Source: Pseudomonas sp. F(2018)
Lineage (GTDB): Bacteria; Pseudomonadota; Gammaproteobacteria; Pseudomonadales; Pseudomonadaceae
Assembly (NCBI RefSeq): GCF_005508865.1
Contig: NZ_SCOM01000005.1
Coordinates: 186,001-250,000, forward strand
DNA length: 64,000 nt
Reading direction: 5' to 3'
Positions 49,757 to 58,516 of this stretch are shown piece after piece; position 1 is the stretch's first letter; every line of letters begins with the position of its first letter. The position numbers were made by a program, and so were the translations under genes. Below the pieces are notes generated by a model, which worked only from the letters and a program-made list of their open reading frames with translations, had not been told where the DNA came from and searched no databases.

Positions 49757-51561
49757 GAAAACTCCTCGGGCGGTTGCAAGTTGGCGCCGGGTGCGGCGTT
49801 GCGCAGCTGCAGGGTAACCAGCGCGCCACCGTCCGGGTGATTGCCCAGCAGCAGCTGGCCGCCCAGGGCGTGCATCAGCGTCTCGCAGATGGCCAGGCCG
49901 AGACCCAGGCCCTGGGTGCTGGTCTTGGTGGTGAAGAAGGGCTCGCGGGCGTGGGCCAGGGCCTGTTCGCTGAAGCCCGGGCCATTGTCGCGCAGCAGCA
50001 GGTTGACGCCTTCGCCGGTGACTTCGGCACTCAGCCAGATACGCCGAGGTGGCGCCTTTTCGCCGAGGGCGTCGAGGGCATTGGCCAGCAGGTTGCCGAG
50101 CACCTGGCGCAGGCGTGTCTCGCCGGCCTGCACCCAGAGGGTGGCGGCGGGCAGGTCGCGAATCAGCTCCACTTCCAGTGCCCGGCGACGCTTGGCCAGC
50201 AGGGCCAGGGCATCGTCCAGCGCCGGCTGCAGGGCCACGCTCTCCGGCGCATGCTGGTCGCGCCGGGCGAAGGCGCGCAGGTGGGCGATGATCGAGGCCA
50301 TGCGCCCGGTCAGTTCGCTGATCTGTCGCAAGTTGCCGCGGGCGTCGTCGGTGCGCTGGTGGTCGAGCAGCACGCCGGCGTTGTCGGCGTAGCTGCGGAT
50401 CGCCGCCAGTGGCTGGTTGAGTTCATGGCTGATGCTGGCGCTCATGGTGCCCAGCGCCGTCAGCTTGCCGGCCTGGACCAGTTCGTCCTGGGTGCGCAGC
50501 AGCTCCTGCTGGGCGTGCTCGCGTTCCAGCACTTCGTCCTTGAGGCGATTGTTCAGCGTCTCAAGGTCGCGGGTGCGCTCCAGTACGCGCATCTCCAGCT
50601 CGCGTTTGGCGCGGGCATCCAGGGCGATGCGCTCGATGTAGTGACGCCGGCGCTGCAGCAGCAGACCGAGCATCAGCAGGCCCGCCAGCAACGCGGCGCC
50701 ACCCACGGCCAGGGTGGTGCGTACCTGGCGATCGACCAGCTGGCGCGGGGCGAGGATGCTGGCTGTCAGCCCGGTCTCCTGCAGCTCGCGGCTCTGGATC
50801 AGCCAGGCGCTGTCGTCCAGCTGCAGCGGCGTGGGCGCCTGGGTCGGGTAGGGCTGGTTGGCGGCGATGGCGGCGCGCTCGGCGTTGTCCAGCTCGCGGG
50901 TGGCACGGAAGCGCCAGTCGCTGCGCGAGGAGATGATCACCACGCCATTGCTGTCGGTCACCATCAACTGCTCGGGGGTATTGCCCCACAGGGTCTCGGC
51001 GTCGTCGAGGTCGACCTTGACCACCAGGATACCGATTACCCGCTCGCCGTCGCGCACCGGGCTGGAGAAGAAGTAGCCGCGCTTGCGCGAGGTGGTGCCG
51101 AGGCCGAAGAAGCGTCCCTGCTTGCCGGCCAGGGCTTCGCGAAAGTACGGGCGATAGGTGAAGTCGCGGCCGACGAAGCTGTCCGGCTGATCCCAATTGG
51201 AGGAGGTTAGGGTGATGCCTTGGGGGCTCATCAGGTAGATCACGTCGGCGCCGGTTTCCTCGCGCACCTGGGTCAGCAGGCGGTTGGCCCGCTCCTGCAG
51301 CGCCTTGTCCGCCGGAGTGGCGAGCAACGAGCGCAGTGGTGGCAGGTCGGCGAGGATATTCGGCAGCACCTCGTAGCGGCGCAGCGTGCCGAACAGGTTG
51401 GCGACATACAGGTCGAGGGTCTGGCGGTTCTGCTCGAGCAGCTCGCCGCGGTAGTAGCGCTCGGCGAAGAACTGCAGCGGCCACAGCAGTGGCGCCAGCA
51501 GCAGAGCCAACAGGGCCAGGCTGCGCCAGCGTGGGCGGTGGGGAGTGGGGGCTGCGGTCAT
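49753..51561 (-). CDS. dctB: DctB-like C4-dicarboxylate sensor histidine kinase
   Basis: The 602-residue protein starts at ATG 51561. Membrane helix 1 (LALLALLLAPLLWPLQFF) precedes a periplasmic dCACHE sensor domain (about residues 45-285, with GRDFTYRPYFREALAG). Helix 2 (AVGGAALLAGLLMLGLLL), a coiled linker, the HisKA motif SISHELNQPLAAIRS (phospho-His near residue 378) and HATPase motifs (GNLLANALDAL, DNGPGF, GLGLGLAI) follow. It would sense C4-dicarboxylates and phosphorylate the downstream response regulator. Identification as DctB rests on architecture and on remembered P. aeruginosa order beside arcD. Confidence 0.85.
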   Translation of the reverse strand: MTAAPTPHRPRWRSLALLALLLAPLLWPLQFFAERYYRGELLEQNRQTLDLYVANLFGTLRRYEVLPNILADLPPLRSLLATPADKALQERANRLLTQVREETGADVIYLMSPQGITLTSSNWDQPDSFVGRDFTYRPYFREALAGKQGRFFGLGTTSRKRGYFFSSPVRDGERVIGILVVKVDLDDAETLWGNTPEQLMVTDSNGVVIISSRSDWRFRATRELDNAERAAIAANQPYPTQAPTPLQLDDSAWLIQSRELQETGLTASILAPRQLVDRQVRTTLAVGGAALLAGLLMLGLLLQRRRHYIERIALDARAKRELEMRVLERTRDLETLNNRLKDEVLEREHAQQELLRTQDELVQAGKLTALGTMSASISHELNQPLAAIRSYADNAGVLLDHQRTDDARGNLRQISELTGRMASIIAHLRAFARRDQHAPESVALQPALDDALALLAKRRRALEVELIRDLPAATLWVQAGETRLRQVLGNLLANALDALGEKAPPRRIWLSAEVTGEGVNLLLRDNGPGFSEQALAHAREPFFTTKTSTQGLGLGLAICETLMHALGGQLLLGNHPDGGALVTLQLRNAAPGANLQPPEEFS

Positions 51562-51620
51562 GCGATCTGCGCCTGGGGAGTCGGCGTCCAGTATGCCAGC
51601 CACCTGCCCCAGAAACGACG

Positions 51621-51644
51621 AAGGCCCGCATCGCTGCGGGCCTT
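51621..51644 (-). terminator. Terminator of tRNA-Thr
   Basis: AAGGCCCGCA and TGCGGGCCTT form a strong stem (the central bases TCGC are the loop) just past the tRNA 3' end on the minus strand. Confidence 0.85.
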
Positions 51645-51653
51645 CAAGTGTCG

Positions 51654-51729
<76 letters not shown>

Positions 51730-51741
51730 GAAGGGGTCGCC

Positions 51742-51769
51742 ATTATAGCCATTGCTTCGACCCTGTAAA
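51742..51769 (-). promoter_or_regulatory. Promoter of tRNA-Thr with GC-rich discriminator
   Basis: On the minus strand TTTACA (51769-51764), a 16-base spacer and a perfect TATAAT (51747-51742) precede the tRNA by about 12 bases. The discriminator GGCGACCCC is GC-rich, as in stable-RNA promoters under stringent control. Confidence 0.8.
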
Positions 51770-51798
51770 CCGGACCGCATGAATCTGTGCCGTGGCGA

Positions 51799-52830
51799 TC
51801 AATCGTCCGGGGAAGTGGGTCGCACCAGCATGCTGACTCGGTTGCGGCCCTGGTTCTTCGAGCAGTAGAGACCCTGGTCGGCGAGCTGGATCAGCAGGTG
51901 GCTAGGTTCGTTGTGCTTGGGTACCAGGGTGGCGCCGCCGACGCTGAGAGTGACGAAGGAGCCGCGTGCCGGGTAGTTGTGGGAAATATGGCGGGCCTCG
52001 ATGGCTTCGCGGATTCTCTCCGCCACCACCTTGGCGCCCCCCGCGTCGGTGCCCGGCAGGACTACGACGAACTCGTCGCCGCCGTAGCGGGCGGCCAGGT
52101 CGGCGGGGCGGGTGATGTTGTCGCGCAGGATGCAGGCCAGCAGGCGCAGCAGTTCGTCGCCCTCCAGGTGGCCGAGATCGTCGTTGTAGCCCTTGAAATA
52201 GTCGATATCGATCAACAACAGGGAGATCAGCGAGCGTTCGCGTTGGGCGCGCAGCCATTCCATGCCCAGGTATTCGTCGAAGTGGCGGCGATTGGACAGC
52301 CCGGTCAGGCCGTCGGAATTCATCATCCGCTGCAGCACCAGATTGGTATCGAGCAGGCGCTGCTGGCTTTCGCGCAGGGCGCGATAGGCTCCGTCGCGCT
52401 GCAGCAGGGTCTGGTAGGAACGCGAGTGGTAACGCACCCGGGCGATCAGCTCGATGGCATCCGGCAGTTTCACCAGGTAGTCGTTGGCCCCGGCGGCGAA
52501 GGCGGCGCTCTTCACCTTGGGGTCTTCCTTGGTCGACAGAACGATGATCGGGATGTCGCGGGTCGCCGAGTGGGCACGGTAGTCGCGCACCAGGCTCAGT
52601 CCGTCGATGCCGGGCATCACCAGGTCCTGGAGGATTACCGTCGGTTTGATCTGGATGGCCTGATCGATGGCCTGCCGCGGGTCGGAGCAGTAATGGAAGT
52701 CGATGTTTTCCTGGTCGGCCAGGTCGCGCCGCACCGCTTCGCCGACCATCGCCTGGTCATCGACCAGCAGCACCATGGCGGCATTCTCGTCCACTGTCGC
52801 CAGCAGGGTCTGTTCGTCCAGTTCGCTCAT
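51799..52830 (-). CDS. wspR: Diguanylate cyclase response regulator WspR
   Basis: The 343-residue protein has an N-terminal receiver domain (VLLVDDQAMVGEAVRRDL; phospho-Asp in ILQDLVMPGIDG near residue 70) and a C-terminal GGDEF domain with active site RYGGDEF. An I-site RPAD lies five residues before it. Phosphorylated by WspE, it clusters and makes c-di-GMP, promoting biofilm. The linker SRSYQTLLQRDGAYRALRES matches known WspR closely. It is the last gene of the wsp operon, 17 bases after wspF. The active site is GGDEF whereas, as I recall, P. aeruginosa WspR has GGEEF; both are functional variants. Confidence 0.95.
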   Translation of the reverse strand: MSELDEQTLLATVDENAAMVLLVDDQAMVGEAVRRDLADQENIDFHYCSDPRQAIDQAIQIKPTVILQDLVMPGIDGLSLVRDYRAHSATRDIPIIVLSTKEDPKVKSAAFAAGANDYLVKLPDAIELIARVRYHSRSYQTLLQRDGAYRALRESQQRLLDTNLVLQRMMNSDGLTGLSNRRHFDEYLGMEWLRAQRERSLISLLLIDIDYFKGYNDDLGHLEGDELLRLLACILRDNITRPADLAARYGGDEFVVVLPGTDAGGAKVVAERIREAIEARHISHNYPARGSFVTLSVGGATLVPKHNEPSHLLIQLADQGLYCSKNQGRNRVSMLVRPTSPDD

Positions 52831-52847
52831 AGGGCCCTCGCCTGCAC

Positions 52848-53858
52848 TCAGGCAAAAATATCCCGCAATCGTGACGCAATGCCGTCCAGCGGGCGGATCT
52901 CGCTGGCCGCGCCGAGTGCCGCGGCTGCCTTGGGCATGCCGTAGACCGCACAGCTCTGCTGGTCCTGGGCGATGGTCGGGAAGCCGCGCTCACGTAGCTG
53001 TTTGAGCCCCTTGGCGCCATCGCTGCCCATGCCGGTCAGTAGCACGCCGACCGCTTCGCCGCGCCAATTACGGGCCACGCTGTCGAAGAACACGTCGATC
53101 GACGGACGATGTACAGAGTAGTCGTCTGGCTCGATGCCGTAGCCGAGCAGGCCGTTCGGCAGCAGGCGGATATGCTGGTCGCTACCGGCCAGCAGCACTA
53201 CGCCCGGCTGTGGTGCCTCGCCGTCGCGGGCCACGCGCACCGGCACGCCGGACTCCTGACTCAACCAGTCGGCCATGCCGGGAGCGAACACCGCGTCGAC
53301 GTGCTGCACCAGCAGCATGGCCGCCGGGAAACCGGGGGCAAGCCCCTTGAGCATCACGGCCAGGGCCGCCGGGCCGCCGGCCGAGGCGCCCACGGCGACC
53401 AGGCGTCGACAGGCCTCGACCGGTATTGGCTTAGCCGGGGACGGCGGCGGTTGCGTCTCGTGCCTGTTCATCAGCAGGCTCAGGTTGTGAATCTTGCGCA
53501 GCAGGGGGGCCGCCGTCTGCACCGGATCGGCGCCGCCCAGGGCCGGGATATCGACCACGTCCAGAGCGCCGTGGCCCATGGCGGTGAATACCAGGGGCAT
53601 GTTGCGTTCGCTGTCGGTGGTCACCAGGAGAATGGCGCAGGGAGTCTGCGCCATGATCAGTCGGGTCGCCTCGACGCCGTCCATGACCGGCATCAGCAGG
53701 TCCATCAGCAGCAGGTCAGGCAACTGTTCGGCGCAGCGCCGCACCGCCTCTGCTCCATCGCCGGCGACCCAGATCAGCTGGTGCTCCGGGGCCTGGGCCA
53801 GGGTCCGGCGCAGGGCCTCCACGGCCAGCGGCATGTCGTTGACTATGGCGATCCTCAT
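52848..53858 (-). CDS. wspF: Chemoreceptor methylesterase WspF (CheB-like)
   Basis: This 336-residue protein has a receiver domain (phospho-Asp in LLLMDLLMPVMDG near residue 55) and a CheB methylesterase domain. The catalytic Ser is in GASAGGPAAL near 158, the His in VQHVDAVFA and the Asp in GMGSDGAKGL near 285. It demethylates WspA and resets the system; loss of WspF is known to give wrinkly, hyper-biofilm colonies. The start overlaps the stop of wspE by four bases. Confidence 0.95.
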   Translation of the reverse strand: MRIAIVNDMPLAVEALRRTLAQAPEHQLIWVAGDGAEAVRRCAEQLPDLLLMDLLMPVMDGVEATRLIMAQTPCAILLVTTDSERNMPLVFTAMGHGALDVVDIPALGGADPVQTAAPLLRKIHNLSLLMNRHETQPPPSPAKPIPVEACRRLVAVGASAGGPAALAVMLKGLAPGFPAAMLLVQHVDAVFAPGMADWLSQESGVPVRVARDGEAPQPGVVLLAGSDQHIRLLPNGLLGYGIEPDDYSVHRPSIDVFFDSVARNWRGEAVGVLLTGMGSDGAKGLKQLRERGFPTIAQDQQSCAVYGMPKAAAALGAASEIRPLDGIASRLRDIFA

Positions 53859-56107
53859 AGTGGCTCTCCGATCAGTTCGGCCACCACGTTCAGCAGGGTG
53901 TCGTCATGGAAACTGGCCTTGGCCAGGTAATAGTCGGCGCCGGCTTCCAGGCCGCGCCGGCGGTCCTCTTCGCGATCCTTGTAGGACACCACCATCACCG
54001 GCAATGACTGCAACCGATGGTCACGACGCAGCAGGGTGACCAGTTCGATGCCGTCCATGCGCGGCATGTCGATGTCGGTGATCAGCAGGTCGAAGTGTTC
54101 GGCGCGCAGGGCGTTCCAGCCGTCCATGCCGTCCACCGCCACCGCCACCTCGTAGCCGCGGTTGGCCAGCAGCTTACGCTGCAGCTCGCGCACGGTCAGC
54201 GAGTCGTCCACTACCAGGACCCGCTTGCGCGCCGCGCCGGCATCGCCAGCGCCGCGGGCGATACGCTCCAGGCGGCCGCTGTTGAGCAGTTTGTCCAGGG
54301 AGCGCTGCAGGTCCTCGACGTCGAGAATCAGCACCGCCGTGCCGTCGTCGAGCAGGGCGCCTGCGCTGACGCTCTGCACCTTGCCCAGGCGCGGGTCGAG
54401 CGGCAGGACCACCAGGGTGCGCTCGCCGAGAATGCGCTCCACGGCGATGCCGTACAGGGTCTCGCGCGCGGCGATCAGCACCAGCGGGATGCGCTCTTTC
54501 TGCGCCGTGCCCGGCGGGCGCTGCAACAGCTGGCTGGCGGCCACCAGGCCGATCGGGCGCTCCTCGTGGTTGAAGTGCTGGCGGCCCTCCAGCTGCACGA
54601 TGGCGTGCGGCTCGATCTCGACCATGCGCTCGATATGCGCCAGCGGGAAGGCATAGGCCTCGCCGCCGATCTGCACCACCAGGCTGCGTACCACCGAGAG
54701 GGTCAGAGGCACTTCGATCAGGAAGCGCGAGCCACGTCCGCGCACCTGCTGCAGCTCGACACCGCCGCGCAGCTGGCGCAAGCCATGCTGGACGGCATCC
54801 AGGCCGACGCCGCGGCCGGACACCTCGGTGACCTGCTCGCGCAGGCTGAAGCCGGGCAGGAACAGGAAACTCAGCAGCTCTTCCTCGCTGAGCTGGGCGG
54901 CGGTCTCGGCGCTGGACAGGCCGCGCTGGGTCACCGCCGCCCGCACGCGTTCCAGGTCGACCCCGGCGCCGTCGTCGGCGATCTCCAGGAGCAGCAGGCC
55001 GGCTTGCTGGCGGGCGCGGATACTGATCAGACCTTCTGCCGGCTTGCCCGCCGCAAGCCGTGCCTCGGGCGACTCGATGCCGTGATCGAGGGCGTTGCGC
55101 AGCAGATGCACCAGGGGCGCCTCCAGGCGTTCCAGTACGTCGCGGTCGACCTGGGTCTTGTCGCCTTCCACCTGCAGGCGCACCTGCTTGCCCAAGGTGC
55201 GCGCCAGGTCGCGAAGCATGCGCGCCTGGCCGCCGAGGATGTCGGCCAGGGGGCGCATGCGGCAGGCCAGGGCGTTGTCGTACAGGCGCTGGGCGCGCTG
55301 GCCGGCTTGCCAGGCGAACTCGTCCAGCTCGTTGCCCTGGTGCTCCAACAGTTGTTGGCATTCGCCGAGCATGCTGCGGATCTCGGCGAAGGCCGCCAGG
55401 TTCGGTGGCGCGCCGCTGCGCAGGTTCTCCTCGAAGCTTTCCAGGGCCCGGCCGAGATGGCCCTGCAGGCGCCGGCCGCGCTGCAGGGCGGCGAGCAGGG
55501 GTTGCAGGCGCTGGGCCTCGACCAGGGCCTTGCTGGACAGATCGAGCAGATGATCGAGGCGCTGGGCGGTCACGCGCAGCACACGCTCGTCGCTGTCCAG
55601 CGCGGCGGCTGCGCTGGTTCGCACGGCTTCGCTGGCTGCGGGAGCAGGCGGCTCGGGCGGGGCGGATGCTGCCGGCTCGACGGGCGTCGGGGCTGGCTCT
55701 GCGTCTGGCGTTGGCGGCTGCGCGGCGGCGCGGCCTTCCAGGCAGGCGAGCGTGCGTTCCACGGCGGCTTCGGTCACGCTTCCCGGCGCGCTGGCGATCC
55801 GCAGCAGCAGATCGCTGCCTTGCAACAGCGCGTCGATCTGCTGGGCGCCCAGGCGCAGGCGGCCCTCCTGGGCGGCCACCAGCAGGTCCTCCATCTGGTG
55901 CGCCACGCTCACGCCCTGGTCGATGCCGACTATGCGCGCCGCGCCCTTGAGCGAGTGGGCGGCGCGCATGCAGGCCTCCAGCTGGTCGGCCCGGGTCGGC
56001 TCCTGTTCTAGCACCAGCAGACCCTCGCCGAGCACCTGGGTCTGCGCCTCGGCCTCCAGGCGGAACAGCTCCAGCAGCGAGGCGTCCCTCATCTCGTCGG
56101 GCGTCAT
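53855..56107 (-). CDS. wspE: Hybrid sensor kinase WspE (CheA-like with receiver)
   Basis: The 750-residue protein starts at ATG 56107. It has an N-terminal HPt domain (phospho-His in RAAHSLKGAARIVG near residue 50) and a Pro/Ala-rich linker. A CheA dimerisation and ATPase core (HLLRNALDHGIESPEAR; DDGAGVDLERV; GRGVGLDAVQHGL) and a CheW-like domain follow. The C-terminal receiver has phospho-Asp in LLITDIDMPRMDG near 690. It phosphorylates WspR and WspF. Translational overlaps link it to wspD and wspF. Confidence 0.95.
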   Translation of the reverse strand: MTPDEMRDASLLELFRLEAEAQTQVLGEGLLVLEQEPTRADQLEACMRAAHSLKGAARIVGIDQGVSVAHQMEDLLVAAQEGRLRLGAQQIDALLQGSDLLLRIASAPGSVTEAAVERTLACLEGRAAAQPPTPDAEPAPTPVEPAASAPPEPPAPAASEAVRTSAAAALDSDERVLRVTAQRLDHLLDLSSKALVEAQRLQPLLAALQRGRRLQGHLGRALESFEENLRSGAPPNLAAFAEIRSMLGECQQLLEHQGNELDEFAWQAGQRAQRLYDNALACRMRPLADILGGQARMLRDLARTLGKQVRLQVEGDKTQVDRDVLERLEAPLVHLLRNALDHGIESPEARLAAGKPAEGLISIRARQQAGLLLLEIADDGAGVDLERVRAAVTQRGLSSAETAAQLSEEELLSFLFLPGFSLREQVTEVSGRGVGLDAVQHGLRQLRGGVELQQVRGRGSRFLIEVPLTLSVVRSLVVQIGGEAYAFPLAHIERMVEIEPHAIVQLEGRQHFNHEERPIGLVAASQLLQRPPGTAQKERIPLVLIAARETLYGIAVERILGERTLVVLPLDPRLGKVQSVSAGALLDDGTAVLILDVEDLQRSLDKLLNSGRLERIARGAGDAGAARKRVLVVDDSLTVRELQRKLLANRGYEVAVAVDGMDGWNALRAEHFDLLITDIDMPRMDGIELVTLLRRDHRLQSLPVMVVSYKDREEDRRRGLEAGADYYLAKASFHDDTLLNVVAELIGEPL

Positions 56108-56763
56108 GCCAGGCTCCTGAGCAGGCCCTGCAGCAATTGCTCCTCGTCCAGCAGGCGAAGGCTGCGCGTCTGCCACTGCAGCACGCCGCGGCTGCACTTG
56201 GCCGGGTCCAGGCGGTTGTCCTGCGCTGCCACGGCCAACTGATCAAGGGGGAAGGCATGAATGCCCTGCACCTCGTCCACCGGGACCAGCAGGTGGCCAC
56301 CGGGCGCATCCAGTACCAGCAGGCGGGCGCCGCTCCTGCTGCCGGGTGCTACCGGCGCGGCTGCGCCGGGCTCCAGGCCGAGCAGCTCGACCAGCGACAG
56401 GCAGGCCACCAGGGCGCCGCGCACGTTGGCCACGCCGAGCAGCGCCCGCGAGCGCTGGTGTGGCAGGGCATGCACCGGGGTTTGTGGCGCCACCTCCACC
56501 AGCACGCGAGTGGCCAGGGCCAGCCATTCCTCGCCGAGGCGGAACACTAGCAGCGAGCGGGTGGCCACCGCCGTTTCGCTGGCGGCTTCGGCCTGTTCCC
56601 CGTCGTCGCGTTGCAGGGCATAGCGATCCAGCAGGTGGATGGCCGCGGCGGCGTAGACGGGGCAGTTGCGGCAGTGGATATGCTCGACCAGCAGCGGGCA
56701 GGACTTGTCGCCGCGCACGCCGATGCGGTTCCAGCAGTCGTTCAGCGCTTCAGCCATCGCCAT
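56104..56763 (-). CDS. wspD: Coupling protein WspD (CheW-like)
   Basis: This 219-residue protein has a short N-terminal extension with a cysteine-rich stretch (HCRNCPVYAAAAIHLL near residues 30-45). A CheW domain follows (LLVFRLGEEWLAL to the C-terminus, with GVANVRGALVACLSL near 110). It bridges the WspA receptor to WspE. The start may be ATG 56763 or ATG 56757; both overlap the end of wspC. A second CheW, WspB, is encoded two genes upstream, as in the known system. Confidence 0.92.
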   Translation of the reverse strand: MAMAEALNDCWNRIGVRGDKSCPLLVEHIHCRNCPVYAAAAIHLLDRYALQRDDGEQAEAASETAVATRSLLVFRLGEEWLALATRVLVEVAPQTPVHALPHQRSRALLGVANVRGALVACLSLVELLGLEPGAAAPVAPGSRSGARLLVLDAPGGHLLVPVDEVQGIHAFPLDQLAVAAQDNRLDPAKCSRGVLQWQTRSLRLLDEEQLLQGLLRSLA

Positions 56764-58006
56764 TCACTCCGCGGTTGGCGCGCTCCTGCAGGCGCCGGGC
56801 GCCGGCCAGGTCGCCGCGTGCGGCGAGCAGAGTGGCCAGGTGGCTGAGCGCCTCGCGGTGCTGCGGCTGCAGGTAGAGCGCCTTGCGGTAGTAGTCCTGG
56901 GCCTCGCGCGCCTGGCCGCCGGCGTCGCTGAGCAGGCCCAGCCAGTAGAACAGGTCGGCCGATGGGCCCTGGGCGCGCAGCAACTGTTCGCAGCGCTGGC
57001 GCGCCTCGCTCAGACGGCCCTGGTCGGCCAGGCCGGCGACGGTGCGCAGCTCGTCATCGGGCGGCGCTGCGGTAGGCGCGTTGGGCGGCGTTGGTGGTGC
57101 CGGGCGTGGCGCGCGGCGGGGTGCCGGTACGGGGCGCGGCATTCGTTGCGCTGTCGGCGCTGCGGCTGGGGGCGGGCGCAGGGTGGCGGTGGGCGTGGGG
57201 TTGGTCGGCTCGCTGGGATGCTGGAAGGCGAAGGCCTGGGGTATGCCCAGACTCTGCATGCCCAGGCGCGAGAACAGGCTGGCCTCGGCCGGGCCGATGA
57301 ACAGCACGCCGTCCAGGCGGGTCAGGCGCTTGAGCACTTCCAGCACCTGCTCCTGGGTGGCCTGATCGAAATAGATCAGCAGGTTGCGACAGAACAGCAG
57401 GTCGTAGGGTGCTTCCTCGGCGAGCAGGCCGTGTTGCAGCAGGTTGCCGCAGCGGAAGCGCACCTGGTCGCGGACGGCCTGATGCAGCAGGTAGCCATCG
57501 TCTCTGTTGGCGAAGTGACGGGCCCGGTAGGCCAGGTCCTCGCCACGAAAGGAGTTCTTGCCGTACAGACCAAGCTGGGCCCGTTCGATCACCCGTTGGC
57601 TGACATCCAGGGCGTCGATGCGGAACAGCGGCGCGGCGATGCCAGCATCGAGCAGGGCCATGGCGATGGAGTAGGGCTCCTCACCGGTGGCGCAGGGCAG
57701 GCTGAGAATGCGCAGCGGGCGGGCGCCGGCGATTCGCTCCAGACGCGGCCGGGCCAGACGTACCAGGGCGGCGAAGGATTCGGGATAGCGGAAGAACCAG
57801 GTCTCCGGGACTATCACGGCGTCTATCAACGCCACCTGTTCCTGCTTCGACTGCTGCAGCAGCTCCCAGTAGCCGTCGTTGTCGGCCGCCACACCGCTGG
57901 CCACCCGTTGAGCCACGGCGCGGGCCACCACGGGGGCGCCGACCGAGCCGACGTCCAGGCCGATATGTGCCTTGAGGAAGTCGCAGAAGCGTTGCTCGCC
58001 GTTCAT
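56750..58006 (-). CDS. wspC: Chemoreceptor methyltransferase WspC (CheR with TPR)
   Basis: The 418-residue protein starts at ATG 58006. The CheR N-terminal helical part and SAM domain have LPCATGEEPYSIAMAL near residue 100, and YDLLFCRNLLIYFD near 205. A proline-rich linker (residues ~285-325) follows, then a C-terminal TPR-like region (DLFYWLGLLSDAGGQAREAQDYY). It methylates WspA glutamates to raise signalling, opposed by WspF. The TPR tail is a known trait of WspC. Confidence 0.94.
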   Translation of the reverse strand: MNGEQRFCDFLKAHIGLDVGSVGAPVVARAVAQRVASGVAADNDGYWELLQQSKQEQVALIDAVIVPETWFFRYPESFAALVRLARPRLERIAGARPLRILSLPCATGEEPYSIAMALLDAGIAAPLFRIDALDVSQRVIERAQLGLYGKNSFRGEDLAYRARHFANRDDGYLLHQAVRDQVRFRCGNLLQHGLLAEEAPYDLLFCRNLLIYFDQATQEQVLEVLKRLTRLDGVLFIGPAEASLFSRLGMQSLGIPQAFAFQHPSEPTNPTPTATLRPPPAAAPTAQRMPRPVPAPRRAPRPAPPTPPNAPTAAPPDDELRTVAGLADQGRLSEARQRCEQLLRAQGPSADLFYWLGLLSDAGGQAREAQDYYRKALYLQPQHREALSHLATLLAARGDLAGARRLQERANRGVNGDG

Positions 58007-58509
58007 GCCGGCGTCTCCGCGGGGAACAGCAGGGCGCGGGCCTCGGCGTTCAGCAGGTCGGCCACCCGCAGCCACTGCACCAGGCCGCGGGCGTCCTGGT
58101 AGATCGGCCCCAGATAGGGCGCATCGGGATTGTCCAGGCCGTAGGCGCGGAATTCCTCCGGGGCGCAGCGCAGCGTCTCGGCGGCCCGCTCCAGGATCAG
58201 GCCGAGCAGGTGCCGCTCGGCCGTGTCGCGCGGCTGGTAATGCACCAGCACCAGGCGTGTGCTGGTGCGCTGGGTGGCGGGCTGCCCGCCGAGCAGCTGG
58301 CTGATGTCGAGCACCGGCAGCAGCGTGCCGCGGTGGGCGAGCAGCCCGGCGACCCAGGCCGGTGTTGCAGGCACCGGCCTGAGGCGCCGCAGCGGCAGGA
58401 CCTCGGCCACCTCGCGCACGTCCAGGGCGTAGCGTTCGGCGCCGACGGCGAACAACAGGAACAGCCGCTGTTGGCGGGCCGGCGCGCTGTGGCGATGGAG
58501 TGTGGACAC
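58003..58509 (-). CDS. wspB: Coupling protein WspB (CheW-like)
   Basis: The 168-residue CheW domain protein starts with GTG 58509, seven bases after the wspA stop. The motif LFLLFAVGAERYALDVREVAEVLPL (given here as two overlapping stretches near residues 16-40) and GLLAHRGTLLPVLDISQLL near 55 are standard CheW features. It connects WspA to WspE, and is thought to be functionally different from WspD. Its stop overlaps the start of wspC by four bases. Confidence 0.93.
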   Translation of the reverse strand: MSTLHRHSAPARQQRLFLLFAVGAERYALDVREVAEVLPLRRLRPVPATPAWVAGLLAHRGTLLPVLDISQLLGGQPATQRTSTRLVLVHYQPRDTAERHLLGLILERAAETLRCAPEEFRAYGLDNPDAPYLGPIYQDARGLVQWLRVADLLNAEARALLFPAETPA

Positions 58510-58516
58510 GGCAGCC

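Noticed and set aside
57061..57200. Short G-rich direct repeats in wspC
   Set aside because: They encode a Pro/Ala linker between the CheR and TPR parts and reflect amino acid bias rather than a DNA element.
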